From JAPLKB01 sp964532465 (lineage in GTDB: Bacteria; Desulfobacterota; Syntrophorhabdia; Syntrophorhabdales; Syntrophorhabdaceae), in contig CAZHHX010000002.1 in the NCBI GenBank assembly GCA_964532465.1, positions 103,009 through 167,008 on the forward strand: a DNA stretch of 64,000 nt, read 5' to 3'. Under the pieces are notes generated by a model. That model was not told the DNA's origin. It made no database searches and worked only from the letters and a program-made list of their open reading frames with translations. Position numbers and translations under genes: made by a program. Positions 1-8,847 of this stretch are shown piece by piece; position 1 is the stretch's first letter; every line of letters begins with the position of its first letter.

Positions 1-1743
1 GAGACCGTCTATGATATCTTCAGAGGAAATATTTTTTTGCGCAGTGCCTCCCGCATAATAGATGGGCAAAAGATATAGGGAGTCATTCCGCTGAAAGACA
101 GTTCGAAAGGTTGCAATGTATTCATCTTTGAGAAATCGCGTGGGACCGAATCCATGTGGTTGATACACGGCAATAATCCGCTGGGAAAGGCCCCTTGCGG
201 CGCTTACGGCAGCGGCTATCTTTGCCGGATTATGGGCAAAATCATCGACTACATACACACCCTGTTCTGTCTTAGTTACAGCAAAACGCCGGGCCACACC
301 TTCAAAACCTCTTACCGCGTCGGCAAGAACCGGGCCTTCACAGCCGAAATGTTCACAGATGCAAAGAGCTGCCCGCAGATTTTCAAGATTGTGGTTTCCC
401 GGAAGAGGTAAATGATACTCGATGCCATTGCGAAAAAGCTTGACCGAGGTGGGCATGGGCACTTCATAATCCGGTCGCCATGAAGCCTTATTGTTCCGGC
501 CGAACCTCACTGTTGCGGGAATAGAGGCAAGGATGGGATCATGAGAATTCGAAGCAGTCCAGGCAGATTTTGAAATAAGGGTTTCAAAAAGCCCTTTTAT
601 TTCCTCAATGCTTTTGTGGTCTTTAGAAATATTAAGAATAACCGCTGCCTCCGGAGAATACTTGATAAGCGTTCCGTCACTCTCATCAGCCTCTACAACA
701 AGAAGATCAGAGCCGCCGCTCCAGGCATTGCCGATGAGTCCCTGTTTTTCAAGTCTTATCAGGGGGGCGCCGCTTATAAGAGAGGGCGATTTGCCGCAGG
801 CAGTGAGGAACTCAAATATCATTGACGTAACTGTAGATTTGCCGCTTGTTCCAGCCACTGCAATCGTTTTTTTTGACGCGATTATCGCGGCAAGCAGATC
901 GGATCGGTGAGCAATGGGAAGATTGCAGGCACGGGCAGCAGCAATATCGGGATTCGATTCTTCAATAGCCGTTGATATGCATATGATATCTGTATCAACG
1001 CTGACGCCTGAACCATCCTGGTTGACAATATCACATCCCAGTCCCTCAAGTGATTGCCGGATAGGGGCAGTATCCTCGCTGTTGAGCAAACGGTCGGAAC
1101 CGGAGACCTCAATCCCCTGAAAGCGCAGATATTGCGCAATGGCGCTCATGCCGGTGCCGAAAATACCGGTAAAATGGACACTCCGGCACTGTCTGTTGTT
1201 AATTATTAACGGCAAGGGGTCAATGGAAACAATCATGCCTTTGCTTGCAAGGTCAAAGAGACGGATGATATCGTTATTCCGCAAGGCTATACATCCGTGA
1301 GACAATGGGGTGCCTACCAGATCCTCTTGGTTGGTACCGTGGATATAAATGCAGCGTTCACAGGAATCCACCCCATCGCCTTTATTGATTCCCTCTTCCA
1401 GACCTTCCAGCCGGAGAATCCGGGTCAATATCAGATTATCTTCAATAAAATTCCCGTCCCAGTCAACTCCCGTGTCTTTGCGTTCTTTAAAAACACGTCC
1501 AACAGGAGCGCCTGCACCGATTTTCTCAATTACTCGATGGACTCCGAGCGGTGTTTTGAGGGAGTTTTCCCTGATGCCGTTGCCGAATCGTGAGGTAGAT
1601 GATTCAAACTGCTCAATGATAGTGTCCTTTTTGCAGACAAAGAGCTTTTGGGCCTCAATTGACTGGACCAGGAAAAGCTCTTCCGGGCTCAATAAGAAGT
1701 TGCATAATTTTTTATAAATACGATTTAATTGAGTGGTTTCCAT
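1..1743 (-). CDS. L,D-transpeptidase / MurC-Mpl-type Mur ligase fusion (3' end outside window)
   Basis: An open frame runs leftward from the ATG at 1743 off the window edge, giving 581 residues without a stop. Residues about 30-175 form a YkuD-type L,D-transpeptidase domain ending in the catalytic signature SHGCIALRN (His149, Cys151), preceded by IYIHGT. Residues about 187-581 are a Mur ligase of the MurC/Mpl type: a Rossmann start FTGIFGTGMS, a P-loop GTSGKST near 298-304, the acidic motif VVEADESDG, an NISKDH segment, HNLENLRAA in the central domain and VDDFAHNP in the C-terminal domain. Roughly 60 residues should lie beyond the edge. The N-terminus shows no signal peptide or membrane segment, so the transpeptidase domain would sit in the cytoplasm. 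A stop codon directly precedes the ATG and the ribosome site is weak. The family is certain. The substrate (UDP-MurNAc plus L-alanine or a recycled peptide) is not. Confidence 0.88.
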   Translation of the reverse strand, partial: METTQLNRIYKKLCNFLLSPEELFLVQSIEAQKLFVCKKDTIIEQFESSTSRFGNGIRENSLKTPLGVHRVIEKIGAGAPVGRVFKERKDTGVDWDGNFIEDNLILTRILRLEGLEEGINKGDGVDSCERCIYIHGTNQEDLVGTPLSHGCIALRNNDIIRLFDLASKGMIVSIDPLPLIINNRQCRSVHFTGIFGTGMSAIAQYLRFQGIEVSGSDRLLNSEDTAPIRQSLEGLGCDIVNQDGSGVSVDTDIICISTAIEESNPDIAAARACNLPIAHRSDLLAAIIASKKTIAVAGTSGKSTVTSMIFEFLTACGKSPSLISGAPLIRLEKQGLIGNAWSGGSDLLVVEADESDGTLIKYSPEAAVILNISKDHKSIEEIKGLFETLISKSAWTASNSHDPILASIPATVRFGRNNKASWRPDYEVPMPTSVKLFRNGIEYHLPLPGNHNLENLRAALCICEHFGCEGPVLADAVRGFEGVARRFAVTKTEQGVYVVDDFAHNPAKIAAAVSAARGLSQRIIAVYQPHGFGPTRFLKDEYIATFRTVFQRNDSLYLLPIYYAGGTAQKNISSEDIIDGL

Positions 1744-2059
1744 ACGTTATCTTTATCAAACAAGGCAATTCTTACAGTCCGTATCTTATGTCATATTCAA
1801 TTACCACTTATGCTTTCCGGATTTCAAGAGGAACTTCAAACCGGAGAACTCATGGAATAAAATATTCTTGTCAAAACATTTTGAAGCATGTAAAATTGTA
1901 CTCATAATTACACACAAACAGACCGTGGAGAAGACCGTGTGACGTCCGTTGCGCTTGGACGTAACTGCCTTTACGTCCCACTTCCTACTAATTGATATTG
2001 TCAATATTACTCCGGCAACTATAAATACCAATACTGTCATTCCCGCGAAAGAGTACAAC
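1744..2059. other. non-coding stretch with repeat fragments
   Basis: No gene is supported here. It holds a dyad of the form gacgtccg...ggacgtaa around 1938-1965. A related dyad lies at 34655-34676, so this looks like a dispersed repeat. It also holds the first copy of a 49-bp direct repeat (2003-2051). The overlapping leftward open frame covering 1801-2214 is judged a shadow of the ParB-like remnant on the plus strand. Confidence 0.5.
2003..2051. repeat. 49-bp direct repeat, copy 1
   Basis: These 49 bases recur identically at 2556-2604, 553 bp downstream. The two copies bracket the decayed ParB-like gene. The repeat ends in the left part of a REP-like sequence (cattcccgcgaaag) that is complete only in copy 2. 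Confidence 0.85.
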
Positions 2060-2529
2060 TTGGACGGGGCAATGAATGAACTGGTGAATATCATGAGGAG
2101 GCCTGAATCAGTACCGTATGAAATTGCAGAAACAGTTTCTGCAATTGCTAAAATCTCAGGTAAGACTTCAAAAACACTACATAATTTACTTTCACTTTTA
2201 AAATTGGTTCCCAAAATTCAGGGGGCCTGCCCTCGGGTGCTGTAGCCGGGGGCCTGCCCTCGGGTGCTGTAGCCGGGGGCCTGCCCTCGGGTGCTGTAGC
2301 CGGGGGAAAATCAGCAGATCAGAAACCCATTCCCATGAAAATAAAAGTTGCAAGCATAGAGGCCGTAAAATCATACTTTGAGAAAAAAGCAAATCTATAC
2401 GCGAAATCAGACCTTCAGACACTTCTTGATGAACTTAGAGTTTTTACCTCATTGATAGAGCGGCAGGTTGAGAATGCCCCGGAAACTGTACCAATAAAAC
2501 CGGTTAAGAGACCGCCCGTTGGTGTATGA
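2060..2529 (+). pseudogene. decayed ParB-like gene (internal and C-terminal fragments)
   Basis: Two reading segments match the intact ParB-like protein encoded at 40102-41049. The first (2060 to about 2220) encodes an IMRRPE...AIAKISGK...LLSLLK...IQ pattern corresponding to residues about 135-185 of the intact copy. The second (about 2310-2529) encodes KPIPM...LQTLLDELR, matching the intact KPVPM...LETFLDELR near the C-terminus. The N-terminal ParBc region and about 70 middle residues are missing. The middle is replaced by three copies of a 27-bp repeat that carries an in-frame TAG. The gene is therefore broken. The alignment was made by eye. Confidence 0.7.
2221..2301. repeat. 27-bp tandem repeat, three perfect units
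   Basis: Units at 2221-2247, 2248-2274 and 2275-2301 are identical G+C-rich 27-mers containing cctgccctcgggtgctgtag, followed by a partial ggggg. They sit exactly at the deletion junction in the ParB-like remnant. Because 27 is divisible by three, the reading frame is unchanged, but each unit supplies a TAG stop. Confidence 0.95.
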
Positions 2530-2555
2530 GGACACGAAATATACCATAAAAGTAA

Positions 2556-2650
<95 letters not shown>

Positions 2651-2655
2651 AACCC

Positions 2656-2684
2656 TTGACATGTTTAATTGCCGGATTAATAAT
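2656..2684 (+). promoter_or_regulatory. possible sigma-70-type promoter upstream of hsd operon
   Basis: TTGACA at 2656-2661 is followed after 17 bp by AATAAT at 2679-2684. It lies about 410 bp before hsdR. The -10 box is imperfect and the region is AT-rich, so this is only a candidate. Between it and hsdR I see no other convincing feature except the short frame at 3007-3099. Confidence 0.25.
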
Positions 2685-3006
2685 AATATCCTTGTATTAA
2701 TTTGTCCCTGATCGCTGCAATCATGTTTAATGGTTGTATTTTAGGTTCTTAAGGGGTAGAATTTTTGCATACAAGGTAAAGGGGCGGTTGAAATTTCGAA
2801 TCATGAATTAAAAATTGAAAATTCAGAACAGCCCGGAATAGGCAGCTTTTTTGTAAAAAGTTCTTTTCCTGCTTTTCCCTGTCTGCATTGGTTTTACGAA
2901 GATTTTGGATGCCGCTGACACAGTGTCAACAAAAGTTTATGAGTGGAAAAGTGTTAATTGTGGACTATTGCCTGTAGATGTTTTGAGAAAGATGAAAGGG
3001 ATATGT

Positions 3007-3099
3007 ATGATTGTAAAGCTTGATTTAACTCGACTCATCCCAAAGCCGGTGTTTTCACTAACAGGTTTTATGAAAAAAAATAGTGCTTCAAAAATATGA
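3007..3099 (+). CDS. possible 30-residue leader peptide coupled to hsdR
   Basis: A short frame (ATG at 3007 after aaaggga) ends with a TGA that overlaps the hsdR ATG by four bases (ATGA). The open frame extends upstream to a TTG at 2905. The hsdR start has no visible ribosome-binding site of its own, so coupling to this frame would explain its translation. The peptide matches no family I know and may be chance. Confidence 0.2.
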   Translation: MIVKLDLTRLIPKPVFSLTGFMKKNSASKI

Positions 3100-5504
3100 C
3101 GACAAAAAAATCACTCTCAGAACGGGATATTATTACTCAATTCATTATACCTGCCCTTGATAAATCAGGTTGGTCCATTGAAAAACAGGTCCGCGAAGAG
3201 GTATTTTTTACAAACGGCAGAGTCTTTGTTAAAGGCAATAAAACAGCCCGCGGCGAACGTAAGCGGGCCGACATCATTCTTTACCACAAACCCAATATCC
3301 CCATTGCTATTATTGAAGTTAAGGATAATAACCACACCGTCGGGGCCGGTTTACAGCAAGCTCTCGGCTATGCGGAGATTCTCGATATTCCCGTTGCCTT
3401 CAGCTCAAACGGTGATGGTTTTGTTGAGCATGACCGTTCCGGTTATTCCCCTTTAATAGAAAAGAATCTAAACCTCGATGCCTTTCCAACACCTGATGAA
3501 ATATGGGAAAAGTACAAGAAATATAAGGGGATTACATCAGAAGCAGTAGAAACCATTGCTGCCCATGATTATTATTTTGACGGTTCCGGAAGAGCACCGC
3601 GATACTATCAATCAATCGCCATTAACAGGACTGTGGAGGCAATCGCAAAAGGACAAAACAGGGTTTTGATTGTCATGGCAACGGGCACCGGCAAAACCTA
3701 TGCGGCGTTTCAGATCATATACCGGCTATGGAAGAGCGGAACAAAAAAGCGGATATTATTCCTTGCTGATAGAAATGTCCTTATTAACCAGACAAAACGG
3801 GGTGATTTCAAACATTTCAAGGACCGGATGACGGTAATCCGCAGGAAGAAGATTGATAAGGCCTTTGAAATCTACCTTGCCCTCTATCAGGGCCTGACCA
3901 ATTACAATAACGACAAAGACGCTTATAAGGAATTCAGTCCCGATTTCTTTGATCTCATAGTCGTTGATGAGTGCCACCGGGGGAGCGCTGCGGCAGACAG
4001 CGCATGGCGCGAAATTCTTGATTACTTTACTAAAGCTACGCATGTCGGTCTCACAGCCACGCCGAAGGAAACAAAAGACGTTTCCAACATCGAGTACTTC
4101 GGCGAACCGATTTACACATATTCCCTTAAACAGGGCATTGAAGACGGGTTTCTTGCGCCCTACAAAGTAATCCGGGTCGGCATTAATGTTGATCTCGAAG
4201 GCTGGCGGCCTGACGCGGGAAAGCAGGATAGGGAAGGAAACCTCGTCGAGGACAGAATCTACAACGCAAAAGATTACGATCACAACCTTGTCATTGATGA
4301 GCGGACAAAACTGGTTGCCCGCCGGGTTTCGGAGTTTTTGAAAAAGACTAATCCCTTTGATAAAACCATTGTTTTCTGTGTTGATATTGAACATGCCGAG
4401 CGTATGCGGCAGGCGCTTTGCAATGAAAATCCTGATGAAGTAATAAAGTCGCATAAATACGTCATGCGCATTACAGGCGATGAGGAGGAAGGCAAAAGGG
4501 AACTTGATAACTTTATCAATCCCGAAGAAGTCTATCCGGTCATTGCCACAACATCAAAATTAATGACTACAGGCGTGGACGCACAGACCTGCAAGCTTAT
4601 TGTCCTTGACTCAAACATTGCCTCGATGACGGAATTCAAACAGATTATCGGTCGCGGCACCCGTATCAACGAAGAATACGGAAAAACCTTTTTCACGATT
4701 ATGGATTTCCGCAACATAACAGATCTTTTTGCCGACCCCGCCTTTGACGGCGACCCTGTTATGATTAAGGAAGTGATGGGCAACAGAGAACTTACCGAAG
4801 ATGATATTCATCCTGAAGAAGATGAAGCAGTCATTGATCCTGAAACAGGCCGGCCGGTTGATTTTGAAGATAAGGATATCGAATACCCCGCAGGCGGAAC
4901 AACGATAATTGACGGCGGCGACATCATTGCCGAACTCGGCAGCAAGGTTTATGTGGCCGGCATTGATGTATCCATCCTTAATGAGCGTGTCCAGCATCTT
5001 GACTCAGAGGGCAGGCTCATCACCCAGAGTCTGAAGGAATACACAAAAAAAGGGTTGTTGAAGGAATTCAGAAGTCTCGATGATTTCCTCTCAAAATGGA
5101 ACCGGGCGGAAAAGAAAAAATCAATCATAGAAGAATTGGATGCACACGGGGTCATCCTGGAAAATCTTAAAGAAGAGGTGAAAAAAGACCTCGATATCTT
5201 TGATCTTATCTGTCATGTGGCATGGGGCAAGCCTGCGCTTACCCGCAGAGAAAGGGTGGAAGCAGTGAAGAAGCGCAACTACTTTACGAAATACGGAGAG
5301 AAGGCACGTATGGTGCTTGCTGCTCTTCTGGATAAATATGCCAGTGAAGGCATTGAGAATATTGAAGAATTGGCTGTTCTCAAGATCGATCCTTTTATAG
5401 GTATGGGCACCCCTTCGGAAATCATCGGCTTTTTCGGCAGTAAGGAAAAATATTTAAAGGCACTTAAGGAACTTGAAGAGGAAATCTACAGGATGGCGGC
5501 ATAA
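3096..5504 (+). CDS. hsdR: type I restriction endonuclease subunit R (HsdR)
   Basis: This is the motor and nuclease subunit of a type I restriction enzyme: it translocates DNA with ATP and cleaves unmodified DNA at a distance. The 802 residues begin with the typical helix (SERDIITQFIIPALDKSGW). A PD-(D/E)xK nuclease follows, with ADIILY...IAIIEVKD near residues 59-77. The SF2 motor shows P-loop MATGTGKT, DECH box VVDECHRG, motif III LTATPK and motif VI IIGRGTR. The C-terminal third matches the EcoEI-type R-subunit C-terminal domain, which fits the compact length relative to about 1,100-residue EcoKI-type proteins. The stop codon abuts the hsdM start, so the two are co-transcribed. No truncation is visible. 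Confidence 0.95.
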   Translation: MTTKKSLSERDIITQFIIPALDKSGWSIEKQVREEVFFTNGRVFVKGNKTARGERKRADIILYHKPNIPIAIIEVKDNNHTVGAGLQQALGYAEILDIPVAFSSNGDGFVEHDRSGYSPLIEKNLNLDAFPTPDEIWEKYKKYKGITSEAVETIAAHDYYFDGSGRAPRYYQSIAINRTVEAIAKGQNRVLIVMATGTGKTYAAFQIIYRLWKSGTKKRILFLADRNVLINQTKRGDFKHFKDRMTVIRRKKIDKAFEIYLALYQGLTNYNNDKDAYKEFSPDFFDLIVVDECHRGSAAADSAWREILDYFTKATHVGLTATPKETKDVSNIEYFGEPIYTYSLKQGIEDGFLAPYKVIRVGINVDLEGWRPDAGKQDREGNLVEDRIYNAKDYDHNLVIDERTKLVARRVSEFLKKTNPFDKTIVFCVDIEHAERMRQALCNENPDEVIKSHKYVMRITGDEEEGKRELDNFINPEEVYPVIATTSKLMTTGVDAQTCKLIVLDSNIASMTEFKQIIGRGTRINEEYGKTFFTIMDFRNITDLFADPAFDGDPVMIKEVMGNRELTEDDIHPEEDEAVIDPETGRPVDFEDKDIEYPAGGTTIIDGGDIIAELGSKVYVAGIDVSILNERVQHLDSEGRLITQSLKEYTKKGLLKEFRSLDDFLSKWNRAEKKKSIIEELDAHGVILENLKEEVKKDLDIFDLICHVAWGKPALTRRERVEAVKKRNYFTKYGEKARMVLAALLDKYASEGIENIEELAVLKIDPFIGMGTPSEIIGFFGSKEKYLKALKELEEEIYRMAA

Positions 5505-6938
5505 ATGAGGAACATGGGAAGCATCATCAAGACATTACAGAACATCATGCGCAAAGACCAGGGCGTATCCGGCGATGCCCAGCGGGTTGAACAATTAGGC
5601 TGGATGATTACCCTGAAAATCATTGACGACAAGGACAAGGAACTTGAACTCATTAAGGACAAACACGAATCTCCCATACCGTCATGGCTGCGCTGGAGGA
5701 CCTGGGCAGCAGATTCTGAAGGAATAACCGGTGAAGAACTTAAGGATTTTGTTGACAACACGCTCTTTCCGAAACTGAAAAATCTCGATGTGAGCAACGG
5801 CAGCAAAAGAGCGCTTCTGATCCGGGAGATATTTGACGGCACGAATAACTACATGAAAAACGGCACCATCATCCGGCAGGTGCTCAACAAGCTCAATGAA
5901 ATCGACTTCAACAAATCCGAAGACAGGCACCTTTTCGGCGATATATACGAAACCATATTGCGGGACCTGCAAAACGCGGGAAACTACGGCGAGTTTTACA
6001 CGCCAAGGGCGCTTACCGAGTTCATGACCGAAATCATTAATCCAAGACTGGGCGAAAGAGTCCTTGATCCGGCCTGCGGGACCGGAGGGTTTTTAACAAG
6101 CGCCATCGAGAATATCCGCAAACAGGATGTCAAAAGCGTTGACGACCTGAAAGCGCTTGAAGCGACTATTCACGGCATGGAATTAAAGCCGCTCCCCTTC
6201 ATGCTTGCAGTGACAAACCTTATCCTCCACGATATTGAAATCCCCAATGTGGATTATACGGACAGCCTGAACCGGGAATATACGAGCATCGGCGCAAAAG
6301 ACCGCGTTGATGTAATCCTTGCGAATCCGCCCTTCGGCGCATCGGTAACAGACGGAGTGGAAACAAATTTCCCCCAGAATTACCGCACCACAGAAAGCGC
6401 TGACCTGTTCCTTGTGCTTATGATCCGGTATCTCAAGGAAGGCGGTAGGACAGCAATAGTTTTGCCTGACGGATCATTTACCGGCGACGGCGTAAAACAG
6501 CGGATACGGCAGCATTTCCTTGAAGCCTGCAACCTCCACACGATTGTCAGACTTCCCAACTCCGTGTTCCAGCCTTATGCCAGCGTTGCCACAAACCTGC
6601 TCTTTTTCACAAAAGGTGAGCCCACAAAGGAAATCTGGTACTGGGAACACAAACTGCCCGAAGGGGTAAAAGCATACTCCAAAACCAAACCCATTCAAAA
6701 ATCCGAGTTTGAAAACCTGAAAAAGTGGTGGAAGAAAAGAAAGGAAAACGAACAGGCATGGAAGGTGCCGATTGAAACCATTGCCGCAAACGGCTTCAGC
6801 CTCGATATCAAAAATCCCCACGTTGCCGAAGTTGAACACCAGTATTCAAGTGCAGAACTATTGAATATGCTCCATGATTCCTTCAGGAATAGCGACGAAT
6901 TGCTTGAGAAGTTGAAGAGGGAATTTGGGAATGAGTAA
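5505..6938 (+). CDS. hsdM: type I DNA methyltransferase subunit M (HsdM)
   Basis: This is the N6-adenine methyltransferase subunit of the type I complex. The 477 residues hold an N-terminal HsdM helical domain (QRVEQLGWMITLKIIDD). The SAM-binding motif I is VLDPACGTGGFLTSA, near residues 186-200, and the catalytic adenine motif IV is NPPF in VILANPPFGASV. EFYTPR just before motif I is also typical. The ATG follows the hsdR stop with no gap. A second in-frame ATG three codons later is an alternative start. The 3' end overlaps hsdS by 8 bp. All key motifs are intact, so the modification subunit should be active. Confidence 0.95.
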   Translation: MRNMGSIIKTLQNIMRKDQGVSGDAQRVEQLGWMITLKIIDDKDKELELIKDKHESPIPSWLRWRTWAADSEGITGEELKDFVDNTLFPKLKNLDVSNGSKRALLIREIFDGTNNYMKNGTIIRQVLNKLNEIDFNKSEDRHLFGDIYETILRDLQNAGNYGEFYTPRALTEFMTEIINPRLGERVLDPACGTGGFLTSAIENIRKQDVKSVDDLKALEATIHGMELKPLPFMLAVTNLILHDIEIPNVDYTDSLNREYTSIGAKDRVDVILANPPFGASVTDGVETNFPQNYRTTESADLFLVLMIRYLKEGGRTAIVLPDGSFTGDGVKQRIRQHFLEACNLHTIVRLPNSVFQPYASVATNLLFFTKGEPTKEIWYWEHKLPEGVKAYSKTKPIQKSEFENLKKWWKKRKENEQAWKVPIETIAANGFSLDIKNPHVAEVEHQYSSAELLNMLHDSFRNSDELLEKLKREFGNE

Positions 6939-8313
6939 GTGGCAAAAAGTACGGTTGAAAGAAGTCTTAAAGCACCGCAAGGGCACAATACTTATTTCAG
7001 ATAATGCCGAGTATAAACTTTGCAGGGTACAGCTTCACCGTAGAGGTGTCCTGTTGCGCGGAAAACAATTTGGATATGAAATCAAAACCAAAAAACAACA
7101 GGTCTGTCGTACTGGTGATCTTGTTGTCGCTGAGATGGATGCAAAGTTCGGTGGATATGGATTCATTCCAAAAGAGTTGGAAGGCGCTATTGTGAGTAGC
7201 CATTACTACCTTTACGAACTTGACAGGAACAAAATTGCTCAGGGATACTTTCAAACCCTTATTAATACCGACTATATACAAAACCAGATTGAGGCAAAAG
7301 GAAGCACAAACTACTCTTCTATACGGGCATGGGAATTTTTAGAATATGAAATACCTCTACCAGACCTTGATCAACAAACGAGAATTTCAGAACAATTTTT
7401 TAAATACTTGAGTTTTAAAGACTCTTTAAATTCAGAACATGAAAAACAATCAGGGTACCTGATTCGCCTACGCCAAGCCATCCTTCAGGAGGCTATCGAA
7501 GGTAAACTCACCGTCGATTGGCGCATAGAAAACCCTGTCCATAAAGGCGATCCCAACACAGCCGCCGCCGCTTTGCTGCAAAAAATCAAGGCGGAAAAGC
7601 AGAAACTCATCGCCGAAGGCAAGATAAAGAAAGAAAAACCCCTTGCGCCCATAAAACCGGAAGAAATGCCGTTTGGATTGCCGGAGGGGTGGGTGTGGTG
7701 TAGGATTGACTACTTGGTACCGTCGTTGCACCGAGATCTAAGGACAGGGCCTTTTGGTTCATCGTTGCACAAGAGCGATCACAGACAGTCAGGAGTACCA
7801 GTATTGGGTATAGAGAGTATTGGCAAAAATGGAGTTTACACAGGCATAAATAAGATTTATGTCGACGAGAAAAAGGCTGCCGATCTATCCTCATTTGAGG
7901 TTAAGAATGGAGATATTATTATCTCTCGTTCTGGTACCGTTGGAGAGCTGTGTCGGCTACCTGATGAATTTGAATATGGACTAATATCTACCAATTTAAT
8001 GAAAATCTCTTTAAATAAAACAATAATACTTCCCACCTTTTTTTGTTTGTTGTTTAAGGGTGCCAAATCTATTGAGCAACAGCTTTTTACTCTATGTTCT
8101 GGAACAAGTAGGCTATTCTTGACTCAATCTATCTTGTCCAAACTATCCTTCCCCCTCCCACCCCTCGCCGAGCAAACCGCCATTGTCAATCGTGTTGACC
8201 GGCTTCTTGCTATGGTGGATGAACTGGAAAAACAGGTGTCTGAGCGTAAGGTGCAGGCGGAAGAGCTGATGCAGGTGGTGCTTCGTGAGGCATTCGAGGG
8301 GAAATCAGGTTGA
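6931..8313 (+). CDS. hsdS: type I specificity subunit S (HsdS)
   Basis: This is the DNA-recognition subunit that sets the target sequence for HsdR and HsdM. It has two target-recognition domains (residues about 1-150 and 245-400). Each is followed by a helical spacer: LRQAILQEAIEGKLT in the centre and ELMQVVLREAFEGK at the C-terminus, the usual internal repeat. I chose the ATG at 6931 because gaagaggg lies about 9 bases upstream. A TTG two codons earlier (6925) is possible but lacks that spacing. The overlap with hsdM (ATGAGTAA) suggests translational coupling. Both domains are present, so a bipartite target is expected. The site cannot be read from sequence alone. Confidence 0.93.
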   Translation: MSKWQKVRLKEVLKHRKGTILISDNAEYKLCRVQLHRRGVLLRGKQFGYEIKTKKQQVCRTGDLVVAEMDAKFGGYGFIPKELEGAIVSSHYYLYELDRNKIAQGYFQTLINTDYIQNQIEAKGSTNYSSIRAWEFLEYEIPLPDLDQQTRISEQFFKYLSFKDSLNSEHEKQSGYLIRLRQAILQEAIEGKLTVDWRIENPVHKGDPNTAAAALLQKIKAEKQKLIAEGKIKKEKPLAPIKPEEMPFGLPEGWVWCRIDYLVPSLHRDLRTGPFGSSLHKSDHRQSGVPVLGIESIGKNGVYTGINKIYVDEKKAADLSSFEVKNGDIIISRSGTVGELCRLPDEFEYGLISTNLMKISLNKTIILPTFFCLLFKGAKSIEQQLFTLCSGTSRLFLTQSILSKLSFPLPPLAEQTAIVNRVDRLLAMVDELEKQVSERKVQAEELMQVVLREAFEGKSG

Positions 8314-8382
8314 CGGGGAAGAGCAGTTTTCGAGAAATTTTGCGGTATATGTGATAGAATTATACATCATTGGAGGTGAAAG

Positions 8383-8838
8383 ATCGAGAAGGAAACCATA
8401 TACCTTGATACTTCTATAATCAGCGCATATTATGATAAGCGATCAAAGGACAGACAAGAAGCAACAAAGAAGTTTTGGAACGAAATCCTGGTAAGCTACA
8501 GAATATGCATATCTGAAATCACCATTCAGGAACTTTCAAATACAAAGGATGAGCTTTTAAAAGTCAATCTGCTTGATATGACAAAAACATTTAAAGTATT
8601 AAAGTTAAATAAGAAAACTGAGAACCTTGCAAGATTGTACATTGAACATGGAATTTTTCCTGAAAAATATTTTGATGATGCCCTTCATGTGGCAGTAGCG
8701 TCATATTATAAAGTACCGTATCTCGTATCCTGGAATTTTACACATCTGGTAAAAGTGAAGACAAGACGAATGGTAAATTCGATAAACACACTGGCAGGAT
8801 TTGGAATAATAGAGATTATTTCTCCCCAGGAATTATAA
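8383..8838 (+). CDS. PIN-domain protein (VapC-like), apparent ATC start
   Basis: A PIN-fold ribonuclease-like protein of about 151 residues. It has the metal-binding acids of the family: IYLDTSIIS near the N-terminus, SEITIQEL in the middle, YFDDALHVAVAS and a final SWNF. No ATG, GTG or TTG exists at the proper N-terminus. A stop sits at 8377-8379, and GGAGG at 8372-8376 is spaced six bases from ATC at 8383, so ATC (or an ATG mutated to ATC) is the likely start and gives the expected start (I/M)EKETIYLD. An internal ATG at 8578 would remove the first catalytic aspartate. It is followed 9 bp later by a small gene with a strong ribosome site, so the pair is probably a toxin-antitoxin module. 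The nuclease target is unknown. Confidence 0.78.
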   Translation: MEKETIYLDTSIISAYYDKRSKDRQEATKKFWNEILVSYRICISEITIQELSNTKDELLKVNLLDMTKTFKVLKLNKKTENLARLYIEHGIFPEKYFDDALHVAVASYYKVPYLVSWNFTHLVKVKTRRMVNSINTLAGFGIIEIISPQEL

Positions 8839-8847
8839 GGAGGGGCA

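Noticed and set aside
1801..2214. 137-codon leftward open frame
   Set aside because: It is antisense to the ParB-like remnant on the plus strand, whose matching to the intact copy is clear. It shows no family and no ribosome site.
2221..2301. possible CRISPR array
   Set aside because: The 27-mers are directly abutting with no spacers, so this is a simple tandem repeat. I saw no CRISPR array elsewhere.
3756..4454. 232-codon leftward open frame inside hsdR
   Set aside because: It overlaps the motor domain of a well-supported hsdR in antisense; composition is that of a shadow frame.
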